Positions 33,588-43,800 of a stretch of DNA of 64,000 bases are shown in pieces (position 1 is the stretch's first letter; each line of letters begins with the position of its first letter). The stretch covers positions 45,222,267-45,286,266 of the forward strand of contig CM055110.1 in NCBI GenBank assembly GCA_029204225.1, read 5' to 3'. The notes under the pieces are model-generated. The model was not told the DNA's origin. It worked only from the letters and a program-made list of their open reading frames with translations, and searched no databases. The position numbers and the translations under genes were made by a program. This DNA is from Diphasiastrum complanatum (taxonomy: Eukaryota; Streptophyta; Lycopodiopsida; Lycopodiales; Lycopodiaceae).

Positions 33588-34010
33588 TCTCCATGCACAT
33601 CTACAAAATGCTTTAGCCAAGCCGTAGCATTCAAAGCATCCGGAGACACGATGTTCCCCTGCAATGATCCTTGCAATGTTGGATCTTTTTGATGGTGCAT
33701 GCATTATTTGAAGACGTGAATTTCCAATTGCATGAACAGCTTTGTAGGCTTTTCGACAAACCTCCGTTGCATTTAAAAATATGCATACGAGTTTTTGTTA
33801 GGTCTTAATGTGGCATACAAATAGTAATTTTTTTCATCTTTAATTCACAAGAGAAACTTGGACCGTAATTTTTCGATATCTTTGTTATTTAATTTCTGTA
33901 AGCAAGCGGCTGAACAACAAATAATGGAGTGTATCTTTCGAATCTCTTGTCTTGTGATTAATTTTTTTTGACGTTTTGTCAAAATAGGTGAAGATTTCAA
34001 GTCTCTCTTG
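33588..34010 (-). pseudogene. DUF7869-like gene, N-terminal part
   Basis: From about 34010 on the minus strand: RQEIRKIHSI, CCSAACLQKLNNKDIEKLRS, then ATEVCRKAYKAVHAIGNSRLQ. After a frameshift it continues LQGSLQGNIVSPDALNATAW and LKHFVDVHGEKLPN, which joins directly to 28178. The CC..CL..L, VCxxAY..VHxIG..RL and AxxWLxxFxxxxGExLP patterns match the family's upstream region as I know it. The frame is interrupted several times, so decay was already under way before or soon after the 5.4-kb insertion. Confidence 0.7.
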
Positions 34011-35095
34011 TATCTTTTCTTTATTTTGAAATCAAATTTGTAAATTGACCCCGTGACATTTGTAGTTGCTCAAACAGGTTGAGAAAATGTGGGAATGTTT
34101 GCATGAACATTAGGTTGTTATTGATTTGTCTCAACTGGTTCTGTAGTGCCAGAAGAATAAGGATTCTCATTAAATATAGCTCTTTTAGATTTGACCGGAT
34201 TGGAGATTTGAGAAGTGGACCTTCTTTGAATATGTGAAAAACTTGCACGTCGAGGATCATTTGTTTGACGAGGATCTGTAGATTTACTTGAATCCGTGAC
34301 AGAAGTTTTAAATTCATATACATTTTTTAATACTATTTGTTACTTGAAATATTTTCAAATATTTTAAAATTCATTTTTCAATGTTACTCTGTAAGGTAAA
34401 TTACTAAATGTTTATTTTAATGAATGTTGTTTAAGAATGACAATATTATTTTGAATTTGTTCCAAAATCATATTCTCAAAAAATTAATGAATATTATTGA
34501 AATTGTTCATATATTCAAAATGTAGAAATTCTATAATAAAATGTCAAGTTATTACTTATGAAGATACTAAAAATAAGATTCTTTTTGAATTATCTTAATA
34601 TTTTCAAAAGTCTTGTAATTTTAAATGTATATTTAAGTAGATTTTTTTTAAATTAAAATTTATATGTTATAGACTTAAATTGCGAAAATCTAAATTTATA
34701 TACTAAAGACCTAAATTGCAAAAATCTTTTTGAATATGTACAAATTATTATTTTAAAAAATGAAAGTTTTTTAAAAATATTAATTTGAATTTATATTTTA
34801 TGCAAAATATTTGTTACAAGAAAATTTATCAAATAAGTAAAATAGATTTTTTTGTTGATTTTAGTATTTACATATTTAATGATCTTATTTATTATTAATT
34901 AATTTAAAATATGTACAAAATTGAATATGTTGTTAAAATGTTATATCTAGTTTTTTAGTATGATTTTAGTTTTTCACAAAAAGATGATATTTTTTTAGCA
35001 TGAAAATATAAAATTTGCAAAGCATTTTAAAAAAAATCAAAAAATTACAAAAATGTGTTTCCATGTCATTTCTCTTTATTTTGGTCACCATGTTG
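34011..35095. other. Very AT-rich spacer
   Basis: A minus-strand frame at 34021-34323 could be a further upstream part of the DUF7869-like gene but shows no motif. From 34330 to 35095 the sequence is mostly A and T runs with nothing recognisable. Confidence 0.5.
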
Positions 35096-35830
35096 TACAT
35101 TATTTTCGTTGTGTATATTGATGCAACACCATTACTCATGAGATTACTAAATTGTTGTTAGTCATTAGAGCTTGAAAAACAATTCACATATATTTGTACC
35201 TATTATTTTGATATAATACTTAAGGATTGTCATTGCAATGTGAAATGCAATGCCAACATACAAAGAAATGTAAGAGTGTTGATTCCTTGGTATACATATC
35301 TTAATGTAAGAGTGTTGATTTTCTTGAGAGTGTGGATGGTAGAATGCAATGCCAATATTGTTGAATGGTGAATCTTGTTTCAACGACAATATTAAGTCTT
35401 CATTGCAATGCAAATATTCAATGACTCAAGTGTGCAAATTTGAATTGCTAGTTATAAAAAAATGTATGATTGTTAAATTGTTACCTCTATATTGAATCTG
35501 AAATATTAAATGTTAGATGTTGAACCCTGATTCCAATGCAAATCTTGAATTTTGATGTAATGTAACACAAATGTTGAGTGGTGGATGTTAAATGTTGATG
35601 ACACCAACGTCATAAAATGCAAAATGAATATTGAACATGACTATTTTTGCACATGACAATTCTACGAATTTTTTTTTTTGGCATGTCAAATATGACATCT
35701 TTCCAATTTGTCAGACATATTCAAAATTTTCTAACAAATTTAAAATGCTCTTTATCCATGAAAAATACACATATGTCAGAATTCAACATTTGTAGGAAAT
35801 GCCTAAATCCAACATCTAGCATGTCGAACA
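35095..35830 (+). repeat. Dispersed repeat R, copy 2
   Basis: This is a direct-orientation partner of 14985-15730, 20.1 kb away, with substitutions and short indels throughout. It stops about 180 bp before the orphan LTR at 36007. Confidence 0.75.
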
Positions 35831-36006
35831 CATAGTCCACATTGGATGTCGAAATTCGATGTCCACGTGGGATGTCGGATTTGAACATCCCACATGGCAA
35901 GCTTCCAAAAATCGAGTCCCATGTTCAGAAGTTGACAAATGTCAAAAGCCTACATAATTTAGATTTTTTGGATTTGGCATTATGTTTCTAGCATATATTT
36001 TGCATT

Positions 36007-36393
36007 TGTCTAATTTCTGGTTATGCATTTTATATTGGTCATGTACAGGCCCCAGAGCCTTTTTATATGTTTATGACCCGGACTGGATCCTTTTTTATGA
36101 CATTGACCAGCCTTGGGCCCTTATTATATGGTTATATCTGGAGTGGTGGCCCGTAGGAGGGCGCACTATTTTCCCTCCACATTTTGCCTCCCTTTACTTT
36201 TGAATTCCTATTTTAGGATTCATTGGTAGGGTATTTATAGGGGCATTTGTACACTCATTTTTCAGATTATTGATTGGTATTGCTTGGGCTCTTCGTGGGA
36301 GAACCTATTGTCTTGTCTATTGCTTGTAGGGCTTTAGTCTATTGCTGTCTTTTATGCTTCATTGATTCAACACCTGAGATTTTGATCATAACT
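36007..36393 (+). mobile_element. Orphan LTR related to the chromovirus
   Basis: It is homologous to the LTR at 21746-22139 but on the plus strand (shared GACATTGACCAGCCTTGGGC, TAGGAGGGCGCACTATTTTC and TTGATTCAACACCT). It is followed at once by a PBS, so it is a 5' LTR. The start at TGTCTAATTTC is the best TG match and is approximate. GGTATTTATAGGGGC near 36230 is a likely TATA region. Confidence 0.8.
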
Positions 36394-36405
36394 TGGTATC
36401 AGAGC
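36394..36405 (+). promoter_or_regulatory. Primer binding site of the orphan LTR
   Basis: TGGTATCAGAGC immediately follows the LTR end, identical to the PBS of the 5.4-kb element. Confidence 0.9.
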
Positions 36406-36699
36406 ACTTTCCTGATTGCTGAATTTCAGATCTGATTTTTTGATTGGGTGCCCATTTTCCTTGCTAATTTCTCTCTCTTTGTTAAGGGCTTTCCTCTCTT
36501 TGCTTTAGCAACATTCAGCACAGTTTGGAGGAGGACCAACTCTCATCAGAGCATTTTCCTTGGCGGAGCTTTAGCAGATAGTTAGCAGAAGAACTTCCGC
36601 TAAATTTGGCGACCGAAAAAAAAAATTTGGACAGATTATTTCCGGCGCCCAAGTTCCAAATCCTTTTCCCTCTTTTTTTTTAATCCTCCATTTGATTCA

Positions 36700-36920
36700 G
36701 GGAGAGGATTCCCAGCCATCTTTTCAGCATTGATTGGAGGCTGTCCAGCGCCCTACTTCCTCACAATTTTCAGCCATTGTTCCAGCAAAGTTTCAACCAT
36801 ATTTCAGTTTTGATTGGAGGCTGTCCATCGCCCTATTTCATCACGTTTTCCACAGATTTCCAACCATATTTTCAGCATTGATTGGAGGCTATCCAGCGCC
36901 CACTTTCATTCTCCTTGTCA
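36700..36920 (+). repeat. Three tandem copies in the retroelement leader
   Basis: The phrase TTGATTGGAGGCTGTCCAGC followed by GCCC occurs near 36731, 36811 and 36876 with small changes, so copies lie 65-80 bp apart in the untranslated leader before gag. Confidence 0.75.
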
Positions 36921-37143
36921 TCACATTTTCCAGCCAGCTCTTCGCACACACTTGGAGCTCTATCGAGAGGTATCTTTGCTGGTTTTTCCTTACTGTCCAC
37001 ACCTTTTCTTGACATTTGTTATTTCCTTTCTTGCTCTTAGTGTCGTTTGTGTACCTAAAGCGTATTTGGGGTGACAACAAAAGTTCGCTCCCTCCAATAT
37101 TTAGCTTTTCTTACACTCTCTTCACTTCCTACGTTCCTTGACC

Positions 37144-37290
37144 ATGGATACTTCTCCTACATCTTCTGAGCCTCGCATACCGTCTTCCACTTACCTTGAC
37201 GAAGTACGGCATGAATTCCGAGATCATCTTAGGGAAGCCATGAGTGATGTACGCACTGATTTATGCCAGGAGTTACGAGCACTAACTTGA
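37144..37290 (+). pseudogene. N-terminal gag fragment, 48 codons
   Basis: ATG at 37144 opens MDTSPTSSEPRIPSS... with a predicted helical EVRHEFRDHLREAMSDV and stops at 37290, after which no gag or pol sequence follows. It is placed as expected after the LTR-PBS-leader. It could be the missing 5' piece of the chromovirus at 22-26.6 kb or a separate truncated copy. Confidence 0.6.
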
Positions 37291-39570
37291 CATTTAGGCT
37301 TGCGACATTAAAAGTTCCGCAAAAGGCCTAAAGTCTTTTTATTGACTTTCTAACTATCAAATAATTATGTGATCATCAGGTTGGACTTACACACATAGGG
37401 TGCCAAGTCCCTCTCACTTATTAACTGGGGTTAGGGTTGCCTTGGGATCCGCAAACCCTCCAACAATACCAAAACTGGTGGCAGTCCCATGACATCTCGC
37501 AAGATTATTCACTTTGGGCTCTGGCTAGCCTCACGTCGTACCTTGATGACATAGTACTGCAGCTTTCTCCATGAATTCTAGGCGCTCCGTATTGAAATCG
37601 TACTTGTGCGAAAAAAAGCATTTTATTTTGGTGATCTGGATTAAAATTTTACTAGACAACTTTCATAATCTAGCGCAAATGAAGTGCATCAACCTTACAC
37701 CAACTCAAAACTGTTCAAATATCAACCTTGAACTTCGAAATTCAACTTGGACTCTTGTTAAGTGGCATATTGTGGAATCTAAAGGTTCCACCTAGGAATT
37801 AGAAGAGTCTCTTGTTTTGTTTCTTGACCCCTTTTTTTGGAGCTGTAGGTAGGTTACAACATAACTTGCCTAGGGTTGACGTCAACACTTGGAGTCTATG
37901 TGCATATCCTCTTATCGTTGGCATCATGATTGTTTGGAGTGGCTATCATGTAACTAGGCTCTCCTTTTACACATGCAAATAGATGTGATTCATCCCATTG
38001 ATTTTCTAGGGCATTGTTAGACATAACTTCTTTGCTAGTTAGGGTGCCCATTGCCCTTAATTGAAAAATGCCAATCCATGAGCATTTTTTCATGAAGGGC
38101 ATTTTGGTTATAATGCCCTCTGAAAACCTATCATAGAACTTTGATTTTTGTTATTTTACAACAGCCAAAAATGAAAAAAAGAAAACCCTCCAAATGATAG
38201 TAGCATCAGAGTAAGCCATTAGTTAATATCAAATTACTCAAGTATTGACGAGACATTTGACAAGATATATTTTTACTTAGCCCGCTCTAGGGCTACCACA
38301 TATGAGTAGGGCCCCTCAAAGATGTACTAGCAATTTGACTTTTTTTTATTGTGAAATAAATGGAGCTAGGCTCTCAAATAAAATCTGGCTCTTAACATGT
38401 GGACACTAGGGTTGTTTTAGTCTTAATAGAGGTTGCCAAGTTAGCAATATGCTACAACGTACTATGCCATTAATGTGGCCCCAAATAGATTATGCCATAA
38501 TCTACTGCTAATGTGGTACCCTCTATTGAGAAAAAAAATTAACATTGCCACTACGCATGATTGGTTGATTCTAGGGACCCAGCTCACGCCCCACTTGATT
38601 TCCCTAGGCTCACCAAGTTCATGACCAAAACTTAGGTCATCACCGTTAATACCATTAGTTGAATTCTTGGGTGAAATTAGTAAGCTCCAATGGGTTCCAT
38701 TGCACGCAATGCTTTTACCCCGATAAGGTGCTCATTTTGTTTATGAGTTTTTTTACCTTTTATGTCACGACAAGCTGCTCATTTTGTTTTCGAGTTTTGA
38801 AGCTACTTTAAGAATCAAAATTTTCATTTCATTGACACATTTAGTCATGATGACTACCACATAGTGTATGCACATTCAATAGGCGAAAGACTCAAGGGTG
38901 ATAGAGCCTTCTCTTAAATAATGCCTAATTGCGAGGTTTATTATTATTATTTCTAGACTGACATAATGTTTATGTGGACATCCAATGAATGTTCGCCATG
39001 TAGCGCATAGATGATTCCTTCGAAACCATAGATGTTCACATAAACATATTAAAAAAAATTAATAACCATAATAAAAAAGTGGCACTTAGGCATTAGGGGG
39101 AAGAAGGTTGCTTTGTGAGGTTCCGCTAGGGAAGGGCCTTTGATTGAGGGCAATAGGCAGAGGCGGAAGGCCCTTCCAATGGTGGAACGAGACCTTCCAT
39201 GAAATGAAGACATTTTTTATTGTTTTAAATTTGTAATTTTTTTTTACATGCACATTTCAAGTGGAAGGTGCATGTCCAAAAAAAGGCGGTGGTGTAGGGA
39301 TTCTGCTCACAAAGGCGCCTCCTTTTTCTTCATTAAAAAGTCAGAAGGGGAAAGCTCTATCACCCTTGTGTTTTCCACCCTGTGCAAGTGGGGCCCACTG
39401 ACAAGGACCTCCGCCAGCCTCTCTACTATGTGTTCCATGGCAGATGATTGTATGTATGTATAAACATTTCTAATCTAAATAATAAATGAAAAAAGATTCT
39501 CTCACTTGGACATTATCGACTAGGTATCATTCATGCGGACTTGGGCTACTTTGTGTAGGGCTCCACATAA
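37290..39570. other. Unassigned spacer
   Basis: I see no gene. GGGGTTAGGGTTGCC at 37428 is a short telomere-like motif. Small stretches such as CCCTCAAAGATG suggest degraded repeats. Confidence 0.4.
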
Positions 39571-39575
39571 TTGTA

Positions 39576-39955
39576 GCACCCTGGCGCGCCAGGGTGCGCT
39601 AGCCAGGGGCTGGCCAAAAAGGCGCAGGCGGGCGCCGTGGCGCTAGGGCGGGTGCACCAGGGGGGCGGCAACGCCCAGGTGGCGCCGGGCAGGGGCACCG
39701 GGGTTAGGTGGGTGGCGCTGGGGAGGCAGGCAGGCCGGGCGGGCCCAGGTGGCGCCGGGCAGGGGCACCAGCGCCAGGTGGGTGACGTCGGGCAGGCCGA
39801 GGTGGCACCGGGAACCAGGCAGGTGGCACTAGGCAGCTTCACACCCATCTGCACACATGTGAGTAAGCAGGTGGGTTTAGTTATATATAGGTATTGGTTT
39901 ATCTCAGAGATTTGCTTATGGGATAAACCCTGGTGCCCGACACGTGGCACCAGGG
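39576..39955. repeat. GC-rich palindromic island
   Basis: It begins with a perfect 22-bp palindrome centred on GGCGCGCC (39576-39597) and ends with a 10-bp-arm inverted repeat CCCTGGTGCC / GGCACCAGGG (39928-39955, 8-nt loop). Between them GGTGGCGCCGGGCAGGGGCA recurs. The composition contrasts sharply with the AT-rich surroundings. It could be a foldback-type non-autonomous DNA element or a G-quadruplex-prone minisatellite. Confidence 0.7.
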
Positions 39956-40411
39956 CAAGCAGTTTAAAAAAAAAAAAAACCTCTCTGCCTGGCCCACCCT
40001 GATGTGTGCGCAGGGTACTAAAAATAAGAGGAGTCCTCTGTGTAGTAGCAGCTGAGCTGCGGGAGCAGCGAATATGCTACAAGCTGTAGCCCCCCGTCAA
40101 CGGATTAACGATACCTGACGTAGCAGGAGAGAAATAGACGGTCAAGATCTAAGTCTGTTCGTAGCTTGCACTATGGAACATAATGATCCTTCTGTCAACC
40201 AATGACGTAATGCCACTGCTCACGAGTGCTACGTTCCACTTCATCTAAGCCCTGCCCTCTCATCTCCCCCGCCCCCCTTACCCCACCCAAAAAAAAAGCC
40301 ACGTGCCAGAATTTGCGTGGAGGAATCACACTTTTTTGGACATGCTGTTCGTGTTGGGCAAATATTCCAGCACTAAAGCAGACAGAATTCGGTGAACTTT
40401 TTGCCCTCCGA

Positions 40412-40440
40412 ATTAGGGTTAGTTTCACTTAGGGTTAGGG
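40412..40440 (+). promoter_or_regulatory. Telo-box motifs upstream of the SIS3-type gene
   Basis: TTAGGGTTAG (40413-40422) and TTAGGGTTAGGG (40429-40440) are plant telo-boxes (AAACCCTA complement) about 400 bp upstream of the start codon. They are followed by a GA-rich tract (about 40466-40490). Known: such boxes in plant promoters can bind TRB factors and bring in Polycomb proteins. A role here is inferred. Confidence 0.55.
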
Positions 40441-40842
40441 CTCTAGCAAAAGTGACTACCAAAGGGGAGAGAGAGAGAGAGGGAGAGGAAAAGAAAGTGA
40501 GAGTGTAGTGAGTAGCGATGGAGAGAGAGGGAGATGGTCTTCTCGGCATGAGCATTAGCCATCAGCTGAAGCTCCAGAATTAGTCGCAAATGATACAGCT
40601 AATATGTTTTTGGCAGAAGTTCAAAGGGTAGTGGAGGCTTGAGAGCTCTCCTTGTATTAGGTTTTCAAAACTTGCGATTGCTGGCGAGAAATTGAGCTAC
40701 CTATCACTTGTAGCCGTGTTTGTTTCCAGGCTCTGGACTAGTGAGCATGGTTGTGGATTTTAGGTAACGCATATCTTATGGGAGGTTAGGGATCTGGCTG
40801 CAGAAGTGCAGCATTTTGGTGTATTCAGTCATGAGGATCATA

Positions 40843-43800
40843 ATGAGCGTCCGAGGATTTGATTTCAAGTGGTGTGTGTGTCACAGTACCCTCTTTGTTG
40901 AGCCCTAAAGAATTTTTTGTTTTGTTTTGTTTTTCCTTCGGTAGCTTGCTTACATCCACAACCTTTTCTTTACTTTGCAGGTTCGATGGCTTCTTTTTAT
41001 CCATGCTTGGCACCAGCGTGTATCCTTTGTTTTGTTTGTTTTCTGGTCAATTGCTTTAATAGGTGTCTTGTTTTGGAGCATTGTCCTCAGAAAACTTCCT
41101 GGACCGCTTATTCATAGTCTCATTGTAGAATCCTTTTCTGAATACTACTGAACTGAGCGTCATTTGATGGTGCGGAATATTGGATCCTTGCGTTTCTCGA
41201 TACACTGTTAGTCCAAGTAGTGTGATCTTTTGGGATATTAACTGAGTGGCTTTTGCAAGAGTTGGACTTGCATAGTATGATATAGTCTGGTATCAAGTCT
41301 CTATAGCAAGACGTCAGGCAATCAATTTTTGCCAAGTTTTCATCGCATTCTGTTTCAAGCTCATTGACACAAACAATTGGCAGGGAAAATCTTCGCTAAG
41401 CATCATGAATTGCCAAGAAAAAGCTCTGAAACTTACCCAATGTTATTGTAGCTATTATACTTGTGGTTGGAAGGATGCTTTTTGCTCCTTTGGGAAGGGA
41501 AATGGTTTCGAGCACATTAAAGAAGTGTAGTAACATGTTTGACAAAAACTGGGAATCCGAATTGTGGTGAATGAGTAGATGTTCAACAAAAGTAGATTTT
41601 CCGTATGTTATTTTGCTGCCTTTTGGTGTGGAATTCCAATATGTACAAGCAAGCATGAGAATTTTTTCGACATTCCTTTCTAGGATTAGTTTATGGTCAT
41701 GATCATGCATTGGTGTTTCATATTGGAATGTCCATGGCCATGTAGTATTAGTTTTATGACAATAAACAAAATTTCCAAACCCCAAAGGCTAAGAAAATGT
41801 CGACCAAGATGATTCCTAGTTACTTGTAATGCAATAAGGTTCAATATTCTCTCTTTAACATGGTCTACCATTACAAATTGCTTGCTGTAAAGTGCATGGC
41901 TTGAATGCCAATAGTATTGAGGTTGAGTTCTCATTTGCATGCTGAGGTTGTTTCTTTTTCTAGAAGCACCACAAATGAGGTAGATAGTTTTGCAAGTTTA
42001 TTAGTAAACAATAACCTTTTTTCAAGTAATTTTACTTTCTATTATGCACGTTGTTCCTTAAGGGTGAGCAGGATTGTGGTGTCAATTAATTGGGGGAGAT
42101 ACCGTCGTTGCAATTATCCTCTACATATTTGGATTGTGGTACATATCACAATCTCTCATTTGTTGATAATGTGTTCAAAACGCACTTGATAGACTACTTT
42201 GCAAGTTGTAGATATTCTATTGAACCTTTTGATTGTATATGAAGTAAATGAGACAATCAATTTTGTTCAAACCTTACATGGTTTCAGCTTATCCCTAGTA
42301 GCACATGGTGCTTGCAGGTGGACTATGCGACTGTATTTTTGTTTCGACTTCTTATGTTTGTCGACAATGGATTGTCATTTGCAATGGGACTGTAAGAAAC
42401 TTAAATCATGCTATCAATAGATTTGTGGCCTTTTGTACTGTCACTTGATTATCTTTTCTTTTGGACATTTATGTCTAGGGGCTTAGGATTTACATAGTTT
42501 TACTTATTCTCAATCCATGGAAGATTTTGAAAGTAGAATATTATGAGTTATTGGAAAAAATCGTTCCTTTTGAAATGGGCTTAGTTATGGACAGATGTTT
42601 AGTGCTATTACAGAAAATATGAGGTGCTCTATTTATTGGACCCCTTAGTCATTGTTTTCACTTGCTCATCTACTAAGCTGGGCCATGATCTTTTGATTTC
42701 TTGTTTAGCGGATAACCCTAGGGTGAGCTAGGAGCAAGCCGTGAGGTGTAGACCCTCTTGGGACCATGCTGATTCTAATGCCTTAATTTGCTAGTTTTTT
42801 GGAAGGTTCCTTATAGGCCTACCAAATATGAAAACTAGAAGTCGCGTGCTTTTGATGCATCAGTACTGTTCAAGATTTGCGCCTACCTTATTAGAGAGCA
42901 CCAAAGGCAATTTCATCTTATAGGTTGGGGGTGGAAGCAGATTGGTATACCCACCCTAGAGTTTCGTAAGCCCTTGGAGTATGGTGGGAATTCTTTGACA
43001 AGTAGTTGGAGGAAGCCATAGCAACAGCCAAAAGAAAAGTGTTCAACAACCATATAAATTCCACAAAGTTGGTGGTGATAAGTGCAAATACTTCAAACCC
43101 TGCATTAGAAATAATTGGTTGCTTTTAAAGTTGTGTTTCAAAGTAGTTTTCTGCATCTTGTAAAGATTGTAGATAAAAAGCTCTAGTGATTTTGTTCTGC
43201 TTGAGTGCAATAGGCTGAAAGTCCCCAAATTGTAGTCCTTTAGAAGTCAAGATGTAAAACATCTCTCTGGACAAAGATTTGTGAAAATTGTTATAGGATA
43301 AGGACTATGCCTTACATGGGGAAGTAAGCATTGAATTTGATGAATGTAGTTAGAAAGCTCACCACAATGAAAGTTTGTTTGGAAAAGGATAATAGACTCA
43401 CACATAAGATAAGAGATGCAAAGGGACCAAAAGAAGCATGGTATCAAATCCATATTTGAAATAGACAATGCATCATGAGTTCTATATGTGTTAAGAATGT
43501 AGAGTCCACTATAGATCATCTTACAAGAGTCAAAGACATTGGGGATAAATTTGTAGCTATAGATGGAGAGTCCAAGATTTAGACTTGATGCTCATAGCTC
43601 TGAAGAACTTGTCTATATATTAAGATCGTGTTATTATATCTTAGTTAACTTTTTGTCTCTCAAATGGAGTTCTGTGATCAAGGTATGTGCTTGTTCTTGC
43701 TATTCATCTTTAGACCTATTGAGCTTCTCTTATGCTACTTTTCAATGTCTCTAATATTATGAACACAACTTTGTTTCACAGGGATGTGGACCCAGAACAA

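Noticed and set aside
39637-40002. Gly/Arg-rich or Pro-rich proteins on both strands
   Set aside because: Open frames in the GC-rich island arise from the scarcity of stop codons in G+C repeats.
40412-40440. Interstitial telomere
   Set aside because: There are only about three TTAGGG-type units in total, interrupted. It is too short for a telomeric tract and better read as telo-boxes.
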